From NCBI RefSeq assembly GCF_014198605.1, contig NZ_JACIHU010000001.1: 64,000 bases of DNA, one strand, 5' to 3'. The first letter of the stretch is position 1. Each line of letters opens with the position of its first letter. Shown piece by piece: positions 43,896 through 53,487 of the stretch. Under the pieces are notes generated by a model, which saw only the letters and a list, made by a program, of their open reading frames with translations, was not told the DNA's origin and did not search any database. This stretch comes from Rhizobium etli_C (GTDB taxonomy: Bacteria > Pseudomonadota > Alphaproteobacteria > Rhizobiales > Rhizobiaceae). The position numbers and the translations under genes are program-made.

Positions 43896-46800
43896 ACGTG
43901 ACCGAGATTCATCAGGGCGGATCGTCGGGCAAGCAGAGCTTCACCGCGCTTTTCGTTCGCCGGCCGATCTTGGCGCTGGTGTTCAACACGCTGATGGTCG
44001 TCGCCGGCCTTGCCGCCTATGTCGGCGTCGAGGTCCGCGAGCTGCCGGATGTCGATCGTCCCGTCGTCACCGTGCGCACCACCTTCGACGGCGCATCGCC
44101 GCAGACGATCGACCAGGAATTGACCAAGGTGATCGAGGGCGCGGTTGCCCGCGTCAGCGGCCTGAAATCGATCTCGTCCACCTCTTCCTTTGGCCAGAGC
44201 CGGGTGACGCTCGAATTTTCCGATGCGATCGATCTCGCAGTCGCCGCCAACGACGTGCGCGACGCGATCGGCCGCATCACCCAGAACCTGCCCGACGAGG
44301 CGGATGCGCCGCAGATCGTCAAGGCGGATTCGGACTCCTCGGCGATCATGCGCCTTGCCGTCACCTCCACCAACCTCAACATGGACGACCTGACGCTGCT
44401 CGTCGAGAACGAGGTGATCGATCGGCTGGCCTCCGTCGACGGCGTCGCCGATGTCGAAGAATATGGCGATCAGGAGAAGGTTTTCCGTGTCGATGTCGAC
44501 CAGGGCGCGCTGGCAAGCCGCGGACTGACGATCGGCGACCTGACGAAGGCGCTCGACAATGCCGCGCTCGATGTGCCGGCCGGCTCGCTGAAGAGCACGA
44601 CGCAGGATATCGTCGTGCGCGCCACCGCCAACCTGCAGACGCCGGCCGATTTTTCCAACGTCATGCTCCAGGACCGTGTCCGCCTCGGCGACGTCGCGAC
44701 GGTGACGCTTGGCCCCCGCGACGGCGATACTGCGCTGCGTTCCAACGGCAAGCCGGGCATCGGCCTCGGCATCATCCGCCAGGCGCAGTCGAACACGCTG
44801 AACATCTCGACCGGCATCAAGGCCGCCGTCGAGCAATTGTCGAAAACGCTGCCCGCGGGAACGACGATCGCCATCACCAGCGACGACGCCGTCTTCATCC
44901 AGGGGGCGATCCATGAGGTGGTGCTGGCGCTGGTGCTGGCCGCCGTCATCGTCACTGCCGTCATCTATCTCTTCCTGCGCGACTGGCGGGCGACGCTGAT
45001 CCCGGCGGTCAGCATGCCGGTGGCGCTGATCGGGACGCTGGCGGCGATCTACATGGTCGGCTTCTCGATCAACATCCTGACGCTGCTCGCGATCGTGCTG
45101 GCGACCGGCCTCGTCGTCGACGACGCGATCGTGGTGCTCGAAAACATCGTGCGCCGGCGCGCCGAGGGCATGGGGCCGCGGGCGGCGGCCGTGCTCGGCA
45201 CGCGCGAGGTGTTCTTCGCCGTCGTCGCCACGACCGCGACGCTGGCGGCGGTGTTCATTCCGCTCTCCTTCCTGCCCGGACAGGTCGGCGGCCTGTTCCG
45301 CGAATTCGGCTTCGTGCTCGCCTTCTCGGTGGGGCTGTCATCGATCGTGGCGCTGACGCTCTGCCCGATGCTCGCCTCGCGCATGCTGACGAAGCCGATG
45401 ATCGAGGATCACGGTGCGCTCGGCCGTTTCGGCGGCGCGCTCGCCCGTCTCTATAAATGGGCGCTGCATGGCTGTCTCAACGCGCCCGCGGTCGTCGTCC
45501 TGTTCTCGGTGATCTTTGCCGGTGCAGCGGTCATCGCCTTTTCCACGGTCAAGAGCGAGCTGACGCCGGAAGAGGACCGGTCGATGGTGATGATGCGGCT
45601 GACGACGCCGCAGGGATCGAGTCTCGAATATACGCGCGACAAGATGCAGCTCGTCGAGGAATATCTGCAGCCGCTGGTCGACAGCGGCGACATCCGCAAC
45701 GTCTTCTCGATCTCCGGCCAGGGCGGCTCGCTGAATAGCGGTTTCATGGTGCTGACACTTGCCCCCTGGGGTGAACGTGACAGGACTCAGGCCGAGATCG
45801 TCGCCGACATCAACCAGGCTGCCGCGAAGGTGCCGGCGCTGCGCGGCAATGCGATCTCCTCCAACAGCCTGCGTATCCGCGGTGCCGGCAGCGGCGTCCA
45901 GATGGCGCTGGTCGGCAATGATCACCAGGCGCTGACGGCGGCGGCCGCCAAGCTGGTTCAAGCGCTCGAGGCCACCGGCCAATATGATACGCCGCGCTTG
46001 ACCAACGAACCCAGCCAGGCGCAGGTGTCGGTGGCGATTGACCGCGAGCGCGCCTCGGATCTCGGCATCGACATTACGGGGCTTTCGACGGCGATCCAGT
46101 CGCTGCTCGAAGGACGCTCGGTGGTCGACGTCTTCGTCGACGGCGAATCCTATCCTGTGCTTCTGACCTCGACGACGCGGCCAATCGACGATCCGACCGA
46201 CCTCGAAAACGTGTTCCTGAAGACCGGCGACGGCAAGATCGTGCCAATGTCGGTCATCGCCGCGATGAAGGAGGGCTCGGTCGCGCCACAGCTGAACCGC
46301 GAGCAGCAGCTCGCCTCCGTCGCGATCACCGCCGGGCTCAAGAACAACATGTCGCTCGGCGATGCCGTCAGCCAAGTGACCGAACTCGCCGAGCCGTTGC
46401 TGCCGCCGGGCGCGCGCCTGCTGCCGCTTGCAGAGGCTGCAACGCTGGAAGAGAACTCGAACGGCATGGCGCTGACCTTCGGCTTCGCCATCGTTATCAT
46501 CTTCCTGGTGCTGGCGGCGCAGTTCGAAAGCGTACTGTCATCGCTGATCATCATGTCGACGGTGCCGCTGGGCCTTGCCTGCGCCGTCTTCGCGCTCGTT
46601 ATCACCGGCTCCAGCCTCAACATCTACAGCCAGATCGGCCTGGTGCTGCTGGTCGGCGTCATGGCGAAGAACGGCATCCTGATCGTCGAATTCGCCAATC
46701 AGCTGCGCGACAGGGGCGAGGACGTGCGCTCGTCGATCGAGAAGGCCTGCGCGCTGCGCCTTCGCCCAGTCATGATGACGATGATCGCCACCATTCTCGG

Positions 46801-47047
46801 CGGCGTGCCGCTGGTCTTTGCCCATGGCGCCGGTGCGGAAGCGCGCGTGGCGCTCGGCTGGGTGATCGTTGGCGGCCTCGGCTTCGCCACGCTGGTGACG
46901 CTGTTCATCACGCCGGTCGCCTATCTCCTGCTTGCCCGCTTCGCCAAGCCGCATGCCCATGAGGAAGCGCGCCTGCACGAGGAAATGTCGGTCGCCACGC
47001 GGCCGCGGCCGGCGCCCGACGAGGAACAGCTGCAGGCCGCCGAATAG
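43892..47047 (+). CDS. RND-family efflux permease (HAE1 type)
   Basis: Proton-driven inner-membrane pump of 1051 residues with twelve expected membrane helices and two large periplasmic loops. The TM4 motif GLVVDDAIVVLENIVRR with its paired Asp residues, needed for proton relay, is present. Helix-rich stretches TFGFAIVIIFLVLAAQFESV and LVGVMAKNGILIVEFANQLR are typical of the hydrophobe/amphiphile exporters. The partner adaptor is encoded just upstream. Substrates cannot be read from the sequence. A terminator follows. Confidence 0.95.
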   Translation: MNVTEIHQGGSSGKQSFTALFVRRPILALVFNTLMVVAGLAAYVGVEVRELPDVDRPVVTVRTTFDGASPQTIDQELTKVIEGAVARVSGLKSISSTSSFGQSRVTLEFSDAIDLAVAANDVRDAIGRITQNLPDEADAPQIVKADSDSSAIMRLAVTSTNLNMDDLTLLVENEVIDRLASVDGVADVEEYGDQEKVFRVDVDQGALASRGLTIGDLTKALDNAALDVPAGSLKSTTQDIVVRATANLQTPADFSNVMLQDRVRLGDVATVTLGPRDGDTALRSNGKPGIGLGIIRQAQSNTLNISTGIKAAVEQLSKTLPAGTTIAITSDDAVFIQGAIHEVVLALVLAAVIVTAVIYLFLRDWRATLIPAVSMPVALIGTLAAIYMVGFSINILTLLAIVLATGLVVDDAIVVLENIVRRRAEGMGPRAAAVLGTREVFFAVVATTATLAAVFIPLSFLPGQVGGLFREFGFVLAFSVGLSSIVALTLCPMLASRMLTKPMIEDHGALGRFGGALARLYKWALHGCLNAPAVVVLFSVIFAGAAVIAFSTVKSELTPEEDRSMVMMRLTTPQGSSLEYTRDKMQLVEEYLQPLVDSGDIRNVFSISGQGGSLNSGFMVLTLAPWGERDRTQAEIVADINQAAAKVPALRGNAISSNSLRIRGAGSGVQMALVGNDHQALTAAAAKLVQALEATGQYDTPRLTNEPSQAQVSVAIDRERASDLGIDITGLSTAIQSLLEGRSVVDVFVDGESYPVLLTSTTRPIDDPTDLENVFLKTGDGKIVPMSVIAAMKEGSVAPQLNREQQLASVAITAGLKNNMSLGDAVSQVTELAEPLLPPGARLLPLAEAATLEENSNGMALTFGFAIVIIFLVLAAQFESVLSSLIIMSTVPLGLACAVFALVITGSSLNIYSQIGLVLLVGVMAKNGILIVEFANQLRDRGEDVRSSIEKACALRLRPVMMTMIATILGGVPLVFAHGAGAEARVALGWVIVGGLGFATLVTLFITPVAYLLLARFAKPHAHEEARLHEEMSVATRPRPAPDEEQLQAAE

Positions 47048-47068
47048 GTCTTCCATCTGCATTGAGCA

Positions 47069-47100
47069 CGCCGCCGGATTCCCGTCCGGCGGCGTTCTTT
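47069..47100 (+). terminator. Rho-independent terminator after the RND operon
   Basis: CGCCGCCGGA at 47069-47078 pairs with TCCGGCGGCG at 47085-47094 around a six-base loop and is followed by TTCTTT, 21 bases after the permease stop. Confidence 0.8.
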
Positions 47101-47315
47101 GGTGTATGAAGTCTTGGGAAATAAGATAAATTTCGTCTGAAGATTAGCCGTTTTTTAAGTATAAGCGGCAATGATCGTGACCAGGAACCGACTGGTCTTC
47201 TTCGTTTTTTGAAGGCTGCATGCGCTGGAGCACAGCGACCCCGGACATGAGTGTCTGCGCGGAAGGTTCATTCCTGTTCAGTTGCGTTCTGTTGTGTTTT
47301 TGGAGTTTAGTTCCC

Positions 47316-48314
47316 GTGAGTATTTATCAGCGCGTCTCCATCGATGCGGCGCTCTATGTGCTGCGCGATATCAATCGCAACATGACGGTCACGCAGAACC
47401 ACATCACAACAGGCATGCGTGTCGCCAAAGCGGCCGACAACGCCGTCTACTGGTCGATCGCCACCACCGCCCGCACCGACAACAAGGCCGTTTCGGCCAT
47501 TCAGGACGCGCTCGGCATGGCGGCTGCGACGATGGGCACGGCCTATACCGGCGTCCAGAGCGTCATCGACGTCGTTTCCGAGATCAAGGCCAAGCTTGTT
47601 GCCGCCACCGAGGAGGGGGTCGACAAGAACAAGATCAACGAAGAGCTCAAGCAGCTGCAGGAGCAGCTGCGCAGCGTTTCGGAATCGGCGACCTTCAACA
47701 GCGACAACTGGGTGATCCTCACCAACGATGCGACGCCGACGCAGCCGCGCCAGATCCCGGCCTCCTTCATCCGCAATGCCGACGGCACGGTTTCGGTCGG
47801 CATGCTGAGCTATCATATCGACAACACGCCGGTCGGCGCCACGACCTCCAAGGACGCACGCTACCTGATCGACGACCGCGCCACCGGCACGGGTGAATAC
47901 GGCGTGCTGACCTCGGACCATTTCGCCACCGAGCTCGGTGCTTCGCAGAATTACGTGCTGATGACCAGCAAGAACGGTACCACCACAGGGCAGGTCGCCA
48001 TTTCGCTGTCTGCCGCCACGACGAAAGGACAGATCGGCGAGATGATCAGGGTCGTTGATGCGGCGTTGACGCAGCTGACGACGGTGGGTTCGGCCTTCGG
48101 CGCGCTGGAAAAACGCATCGAGCTGCAGAACGACTTCGCCGCCCAGCTGCACGACAACATCACCGCCGGCATCGGCCGGCTCGTCGACGCCGACATGGAG
48201 GAGGAGGCCAGCAAGCTCAAAGCATTACAGACGCAGCAGCAGCTCGGCTTGCAATCGCTGAACATCGCCAACGCGACCTACGATACAGTGCGGCAGCTGT
48301 TCCAGAATTTCTAA
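47316..48314 (+). CDS. Solitary flagellin
   Basis: 332 residues with both conserved flagellin ends. The N-terminal part (SIYQRVSIDAALYVLRDINR, then ITTGMRVAKAADNAVYWSIA) and the C-terminal part (LQTQQQLGLQSLNIANATYD) form the D0/D1 coiled region of the filament. The middle 150 residues are variable, as expected for the surface-exposed part. I chose the GTG at 47316, after a TGGAG, because family members begin there; an ATG at 47220 would add a non-flagellin leader. No other flagellar gene is in the window. Confidence 0.9.
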   Translation: MSIYQRVSIDAALYVLRDINRNMTVTQNHITTGMRVAKAADNAVYWSIATTARTDNKAVSAIQDALGMAAATMGTAYTGVQSVIDVVSEIKAKLVAATEEGVDKNKINEELKQLQEQLRSVSESATFNSDNWVILTNDATPTQPRQIPASFIRNADGTVSVGMLSYHIDNTPVGATTSKDARYLIDDRATGTGEYGVLTSDHFATELGASQNYVLMTSKNGTTTGQVAISLSAATTKGQIGEMIRVVDAALTQLTTVGSAFGALEKRIELQNDFAAQLHDNITAGIGRLVDADMEEEASKLKALQTQQQLGLQSLNIANATYDTVRQLFQNF

Positions 48315-48595
48315 AGATGCGATCACCGAGTCACCCGCCCTCGTGGTTCGAGACGGCCCTGCGTTCATCAAGGGAATCGGTTTGTGTGGATCGACTGCTC
48401 TGCTCCTCAGGGCTGATCGCCGTGCTGCTGCCTATAGGCTTGGCCGCTTCGTTAAAACTGGTGATATCGGCGCAATGCTGCAACATGGCTGCTGTTTCGG
48501 CGCCTGAAATTCCCCTATCAAGAGAATAGTTTCATTTTCTTGCCGCAATCCTTGCCATTTGCTCGCAGCAGCTTCGAACGGAGACCATCCTGTCA

Positions 48596-49261
48596 ATGAT
48601 CAAGAAATTCATACTTCTGGCTGTCGCAGCAAGCTATCTCAGCGCCTGCACGACGACCGATCCCTATACTGGTGAACAGAAGGTTTCCAACACGGCGGGC
48701 GGTGCGGCGCTCGGTGCGCTTGGCGGCGCTCTCGTCGGTGTCGCGGTCGGCGGCGGCGGGCATGGCAAGCGCAATGCGGCGCTGATCGGCGCCGGCATCG
48801 GTGCGCTCGCCGGCGGTGCGATCGGCAATTACATGGACCAGCAGGAAGCAGAGCTTCGCGCCCAACTCGAAGGCACCGGCATTTCGGTGACCCGCAATGG
48901 CGACAACATCATCCTCAACATGCCCTCGAATATCACCTTCGACGTCGATCAGGATGCGGTGAAGCCGGGCTTCTATCCGACGCTCAACTCGGTGGCGATC
49001 GTGCTGCGCAAGTTCAACCGCACGCTGATCGACGTCAACGGCCACACGGATTCGACCGGCAGCCTGCAGCATAACCAGGATCTGTCGCAGCGCCGCGCGC
49101 TTTCGGTTGCCGATTATCTCGGCGGCCAGGGCATCGACCAGCGCCGCGTTTCCGCCGTCGGCTTCGGCCCGTCCCAGCCGGTCGCCTCCAATGCAAGCGA
49201 GGCGGGCCGCGCCCAGAACCGTCGCGTCGAAATCCAGATCGCGCCGATCACCCAGGGCTGA
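48596..49261 (+). CDS. OmpA-like lipoprotein with glycine-zipper segment
   Basis: 221 residues. A short signal peptide ends at a lipobox YLSAC (Cys18), followed by a glycine-rich, membrane-like segment (GGAALGALGGALVGVAVGGG and GAGIGALAGGAIGNYM) and a C-terminal OmpA domain with DVNGHTDSTGSLQHNQDLSQ and GRAQNRRVEIQI, which binds peptidoglycan. This layout matches YiaD-like proteins that link the outer membrane to the cell wall. A hairpin follows the stop. Confidence 0.92.
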   Translation: MIKKFILLAVAASYLSACTTTDPYTGEQKVSNTAGGAALGALGGALVGVAVGGGGHGKRNAALIGAGIGALAGGAIGNYMDQQEAELRAQLEGTGISVTRNGDNIILNMPSNITFDVDQDAVKPGFYPTLNSVAIVLRKFNRTLIDVNGHTDSTGSLQHNQDLSQRRALSVADYLGGQGIDQRRVSAVGFGPSQPVASNASEAGRAQNRRVEIQIAPITQG

Positions 49262-49285
49262 GCCTGTTTCGACAGAGTATAGGAA

Positions 49286-49306
49286 AGGCCGGGTCGCGCC
49301 CGGCCT
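49286..49306. terminator. Hairpin after the OmpA-like lipoprotein gene
   Basis: AGGCCGGG at 49286-49293 pairs with CCCGGCCT at 49299-49306 around a five-base loop. It lies between the convergent lipoprotein and DUF2000 genes and could serve both, but it lacks a good T run. Confidence 0.5.
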
Positions 49307-49360
49307 CTGTTAAAGCGTCAAAGTGCGTCGTATCTTGTGCCGGGCCCGCCGACATGTGGT

Positions 49361-49768
49361 TCAATGCTGCATCGTCGCGCCCTTAGTGACCTTGTCGACG
49401 ATCTTCTTTTCGGCGCGCAGCGCGATGCCGACGACCTTGGCATCGTCAGGCGCATATTCTGCGAAGACGGCGCGGTTGGCCGCGTCGTGACCGGTTGTAA
49501 ACATCTCCTCGATAAAGAGCGAGGTGGTGACATCCCGTTCCAGCGCGCGGTGGTGGATTGCCGACATCGTCGCCTCGTCGGCGGAAAGCACGATGATCGG
49601 CTGGATCGACAAGGGGTTGTAGATGTTGCCGGCACGGTCGCGGTAGGGCTCGCCGATGATCTCGGGATGCCCGCCGGCGACGCCGGTCATCAGGAAGGCG
49701 GTGACATTCAGCTTCTGCCAGGCGGCAAGATTGTTTCGCAGGACGACGGCGATTTTGGTATCAAACAT
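49361..49768 (-). CDS. DUF2000 family protein
   Basis: 135 residues starting MFDTKIAVVLRNNLAAWQKL, with LMTGVAGGHPEIIGEPY and YNPLSIQPIIVLSA, which are the features of DUF2000. The fold is predicted to resemble peptidyl-tRNA hydrolase 2-like proteins, but the role is unknown. The Met at 49768 fits the family start; the frame upstream to 49873 crosses the start of the regulator gene. It diverges from the AraC-type regulator gene, with 44 bases between them. Confidence 0.85.
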   Translation of the reverse strand: MFDTKIAVVLRNNLAAWQKLNVTAFLMTGVAGGHPEIIGEPYRDRAGNIYNPLSIQPIIVLSADEATMSAIHHRALERDVTTSLFIEEMFTTGHDAANRAVFAEYAPDDAKVVGIALRAEKKIVDKVTKGATMQH

Positions 49769-49812
49769 CAGACAGTCTTTCACCTCTGCATGGAATAGGA
49801 GTATCGAGGGCA

Positions 49813-50718
49813 TTGAGCCAGGATCTACATCCGCAGGTCTTCGAAGGTCTTGAACGTTTGTGCACCGGGCCATCCGGCAACGGCATTCTGACCGCGCCCG
49901 CCTTTCCCGGCATCGAGCGCATCGGCGCGCAATTTTCCGGCAATGCCTTCGAGCCGCACCGGCACGACACCTACGCGCTCGGCGTCACCGTGAAAGGCGT
50001 GCAGACCTTTCGCTATCGCGGCGAACGGCGCTTCAGCCTGCCGGGGCAGGTTATCGTGCTGCACCCCGACGAGGAACACGACGGCGGGGCAGGAACGGAG
50101 GACGGGCTGCAATACCGCATGCTTTATTTGGAGCCGGCGCTGCTGCTCGAATGCCTGGAGGCGGAAGGCCTTGGGCTGCCGTTCGTCGATGAACCGGTCA
50201 TCGGCGATCCGGCGCTGGCCGGCGTGCTGCTTGCCGCACTCGGCGAACTCGACCGCGAACTGGATGAGCTCTTCGTCGACGATTTCGTCTCGCGGGTGAC
50301 GGGCGGCTTATCGCGGCACGCGCGGTTGCCGCGCCGGCCGCTCGGGGCGATCGCCTGGCGGCAGACACGGGCGGCGCGCGATTACCTTGAAGCGCATGCC
50401 ACACGGCCGGTGCATTCCGGCGAACTGGAAGCGGTCACCGGGCTCGATCGTTTCGTGCTATCGCGGCATTTCCGGGCGGCCTTCGCCACGAGCCCGCATC
50501 GCTACCTCCTGATGCGGCGGCTGCAGCAGGCCCGCGCCATGATCGGCGCGGGTGAGGGCATTTCGGACACGGCGGCGGCGACCGGCTTTGCCGACCAGAG
50601 CCATCTCAACCGCCACTTCAAGAAGGCCTACGGCATGACGCCCGGGCAGTGGTTAGTACTCGTTCGTGGCAACAGAATGCCCTCAGCGCCTCCTGTCGCA
50701 CGTGCGTCAGGCTCATAA
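49813..50718 (+). CDS. AraC-family transcriptional regulator
   Basis: 301 residues. The N-terminal cupin-type ligand domain holds EPHRHDTYALGVTVKGVQTF and LHPDEEHDGGAG. The C-terminal 100 residues have two helix-turn-helix units: VHSGELEAVTGLDRFVLSRH and ISDTAAATGFADQSHLNRHF, followed by KKAYGMTPGQW. Translation appears to start at a TTG at 49813 after GAGG. It is divergent from the DUF2000 gene, its likely target. The signal it senses is unknown. Confidence 0.92.
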   Translation: MSQDLHPQVFEGLERLCTGPSGNGILTAPAFPGIERIGAQFSGNAFEPHRHDTYALGVTVKGVQTFRYRGERRFSLPGQVIVLHPDEEHDGGAGTEDGLQYRMLYLEPALLLECLEAEGLGLPFVDEPVIGDPALAGVLLAALGELDRELDELFVDDFVSRVTGGLSRHARLPRRPLGAIAWRQTRAARDYLEAHATRPVHSGELEAVTGLDRFVLSRHFRAAFATSPHRYLLMRRLQQARAMIGAGEGISDTAAATGFADQSHLNRHFKKAYGMTPGQWLVLVRGNRMPSAPPVARASGS

Positions 50719-51175
50719 TGGTGCAAAGCCACCAAGCGGCCTTCGCAGATTCTAGAGCTTGCATTGCGCCATGAGCGGACATCCGATCAAGCTCGGAAAT
50801 GCTCTATAGCACGCTCGGATAGCATCCACGGTAGGTCAGGTTAGCGGTGGAGCGTAGTTCAGGCTTCGCATCTCCAAACGCTGTTTGGTCGATCAGTACG
50901 AATGTATTGGCAGGCGCGGTCCCGAGCACGTCCCCGGCGCGCAGAGCTCGTCGGGTTCGGGTTCCCAGTGAGGATGAACAAAGGCGAACGCGGCCTCGTT
51001 GCTTTCGAATACGGCCGTAAAGACATGAACTTCTGATCGCGATGCCATTGAGCTTCCCAGATGTCCTCTTTGCGGTTACCTGCGCGATATAGGTAAAATG
51101 TCAAGGTTTATGGAAAGTCCGCTTCGGGCTTAATGAAGACGAGGCTTCAAGTCCGGATTGTTTGGTCGATCTGAA
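50719..51175. other. Sparse region between the AraC-type gene and an AbrB-family permease gene
   Basis: Apart from the weak small frame at 50893-51048, listed separately, this 457-base stretch shows no gene, terminator or repeat that I can support. Its lower quality coding frames suggest decayed sequence. Confidence 0.4.
50893..51048 (-). CDS. Small open frame, possible gene remnant
   Basis: A 51-residue frame starts with MASRSEVHVFTAVFESNEAA and continues with VHPHWEPEPDEL, then ends in TGA. The EVHVFTAVFES and WEPEPDEL parts look like the start of a real small protein, while the part after DEL looks random, as if the frame had been lost. A GGGAAG lies before the start. A second, overlapping frame at 50859-51104 has less natural composition. 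I do not assign a function and treat this as a possible fragment. Confidence 0.35.
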   Translation of the reverse strand: MASRSEVHVFTAVFESNEAAFAFVHPHWEPEPDELCAPGTCSGPRLPIHSY

Positions 51176-52261
51176 TCAAATGGGATTTTCCGCAAGGCCG
51201 GAGCGGCGGGCGATGAAGCGGGCGAGCATCGGGCCGATCAGCAGGATGACAAGGAAACGGCCGGTTTGCATCGCCATCACGAAGGGCACGTCGACATTGC
51301 TGGAGGCGGCGATGATGGCGACGGAATCGGCGCCACCGGGGCTGGTGGCGAGATAGGCGGTCAGCGGATCGATGCCGGCGAAGACGTGAAGGGCGGCTGC
51401 CATGCAGCCGCAAAGCGCCATCAGCAGCACGATGCAGGCCGACACTCGCGGCAGGGCGCGCGCCACATGCGAAAGGATCGAGCGGGTGAAGCGCAGGCCG
51501 ATGCTCCAGCCGACGAGCGCATAGGCGATGGCGAGCAGCCACATCGGCAGCTCGATCTTCAAGAGGCCGATGCCTTGCAGGAAGGCGCCGAGAAAGAGCG
51601 GCACGATGATCATCCCGCCCTGGATGCGCAGGCGCCGCACGGTGTAGGCACAGAGGGCGGCAAAGGCCATCGTCGCTGCAAGGGCAGGCCAGTCGACTTC
51701 GGGAAAGAGGATGAGCGGCGGCGGCTCGGCGCCGTCGGCGGCCACCCACAGGCGTGAAATCACCGAGGCGCCGACGGCGACGAAGACGACACGCAGATAT
51801 TGCATGAAGGCGACGAGCCGGGCATCGGCGCCATAGGCTTCGGACATGATGACCATCGCCGAGGCGCCGCCCGGCGAGGAGCCCCAGACGGCGGTCGTTC
51901 CGGGCAGCACCTGCCAGCGCGTCAGGAGCCAGCCGAGGCCGGTGGCAATAGCGATGACGGAGAAGATGAACAGCAGGAAGAGCGGTGCATCCTTCGCCAT
52001 GGTGCCGAGAATATCGGGGGTGATGGTACGCGCCATCATCAGGCCGACGAGCACCTGGCCGAGTTGCAGCGGCCAGAGTGGGATGCGAAGCTTTCCCTTG
52101 CCGACGGTCAGCGCCAGCGCGATGGCGGCGACCATCGGTCCGATCAGCAGCGAAGCGGGCAAGGCAAAGAGTTCGAGGAAGACGGTGAAGGCGGTCGAGA
52201 GCGCCAGCAACAGCGCCCATTTCGGCAGGCCGGCATCGCGCAGCGGGCGGCTGAATGGCAT
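51176..52261 (-). CDS. AbrB-family membrane protein (PF05145)
   Basis: 361 residues with about ten hydrophobic segments. It contains WGSSPGGASAMVIMSEAYGA in the first half and LATSPGGADSVAIIAASS in the second, so the protein is a tandem repeat of a half-unit with the SPGGA motif. This is the AbrB / so-called ammonia monooxygenase membrane family, believed to be a transporter of unknown substrate; the monooxygenase name is misleading. I chose the Met at 52261; the frame open to 52348 adds 29 residues without a family match. Confidence 0.88.
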   Translation of the reverse strand: MPFSRPLRDAGLPKWALLLALSTAFTVFLELFALPASLLIGPMVAAIALALTVGKGKLRIPLWPLQLGQVLVGLMMARTITPDILGTMAKDAPLFLLFIFSVIAIATGLGWLLTRWQVLPGTTAVWGSSPGGASAMVIMSEAYGADARLVAFMQYLRVVFVAVGASVISRLWVAADGAEPPPLILFPEVDWPALAATMAFAALCAYTVRRLRIQGGMIIVPLFLGAFLQGIGLLKIELPMWLLAIAYALVGWSIGLRFTRSILSHVARALPRVSACIVLLMALCGCMAAALHVFAGIDPLTAYLATSPGGADSVAIIAASSNVDVPFVMAMQTGRFLVILLIGPMLARFIARRSGLAENPI

Positions 52262-52492
52262 GTGTCCCGTATCTTTCCTAGCCGGCGCCAAGCCCTGAGG
52301 CTGAAGGTGGGAGGAAGCTCCGGCGTGACGAAGAGAGGCCGGCAGCAACGGCCGGCTGGCGCAGGCCCGGTATAGAGGCGTGCTCCGGACGCGGTCAATC
52401 GCGAAATCTGGCTTCTCGGTGCTTTGGGATGCGAGTTTGATTCAAGTGGCCGGCTTAAGTCGCTGTTTTCACAAGGCACGTTGTTCGATGCC

Positions 52493-53395
52493 TCAGAGCC
52501 GCACATGGCCGGCGAGAAAATCGAGCAAGGCGCGGACCCGCGCCGGCAGTGGGCCGCCCTGGCCGATATAGAGGGCGTAGAACTCCTCCAGATCACCGGG
52601 GTTCGCCTCTTCGAGCACCGGTGCCAGGCGACCGGCCTCGATATCGGCACGCACGGTGAAGGCGGCCAGTCGGGCAAGGCCCGCGCCTGACAGAGCGAGA
52701 TGCCGCATGCCTTCGCCGTCTGCGACCTGAATGCCCGGAGTGATCGGGATCGTCACCGTCTCGCCGCTCTCCCGCATCGGCCAGCCCTCGATGGCGCGGG
52801 CATAGGAAAAGCCGATGCGGCAATGGCGACGGAGATCGGCGAGCGTGCGCGGTTCGCTGTGACGGCCGAGGTAATCAGGCGAGGCAACGATAATCTTGCC
52901 GGTGGCGCCGAGCTTGCGGGCGATCAGGCTGGAGCTCTTCAAGGGCCCGGCGCGGATCGCGACGTCGGCGCGCTCCTCCATCAGGTCGATCACCTTGTCG
53001 GTATGGGCAATATCCAGCGTCACAGCGGGATGAAGCGCCATGAAGGCGGGCACGAGCGGCGCCAGTACATGATTGCCGAAGGAGCCGCTGGTGTTGATGC
53101 GGATGCGGCCTGCCGCTTCCTCGCCTGATGAGGCCTGGCGTTCGGCCTCGGCGATATCGGCAAGGATGGCGATGCTGCGCTCGTAGAAGGCACAGCCCTC
53201 CGGCGTCAGCTGCAGTCTGCGGGTGGAGCGGTTGACGAGGCGGACGCCGAGGCGTGCCTCCAACCGGGCGACGAGCTTGCTGACGGCGGACGGCGTCATG
53301 CGCCGCACCGTGGCGGCCGCGGAAAAGCCACCGCGCTCGACGACGCTGACGAAAACCTCCATCTCGCCGGAGCGGTTGATGTCCTGGCGGCCCAT
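52493..53395 (-). CDS. LysR-family transcriptional regulator
   Basis: 300 residues with an N-terminal winged helix (MEVFVSVVERGGFSAAATVR, then SKLVARLEARLGVRLVNRST) and a C-terminal periplasmic-binding-like sensor domain. The TPSAVSKLVARLE recognition part is typical of LysR proteins. It diverges from the aldo/keto reductase gene at 53488 with 92 bases between, and is probably its regulator. The effector is unknown. Confidence 0.92.
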   Translation of the reverse strand: MGRQDINRSGEMEVFVSVVERGGFSAAATVRRMTPSAVSKLVARLEARLGVRLVNRSTRRLQLTPEGCAFYERSIAILADIAEAERQASSGEEAAGRIRINTSGSFGNHVLAPLVPAFMALHPAVTLDIAHTDKVIDLMEERADVAIRAGPLKSSSLIARKLGATGKIIVASPDYLGRHSEPRTLADLRRHCRIGFSYARAIEGWPMRESGETVTIPITPGIQVADGEGMRHLALSGAGLARLAAFTVRADIEAGRLAPVLEEANPGDLEEFYALYIGQGGPLPARVRALLDFLAGHVRL

Positions 53396-53487
53396 GATGA
53401 ATTCAAATCACAAATGCTTTGCTGAAAGGCAATCTATATCACCACAGGGGCCGGGTCTATCTCAGGAGAAACACAGGAGACAGAGCC

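Noticed and set aside
50859..51104. 81-codon minus-strand frame
   Set aside because: The overlapping frame at 50893-51048 has more natural protein sequence; this one looks like frame noise.
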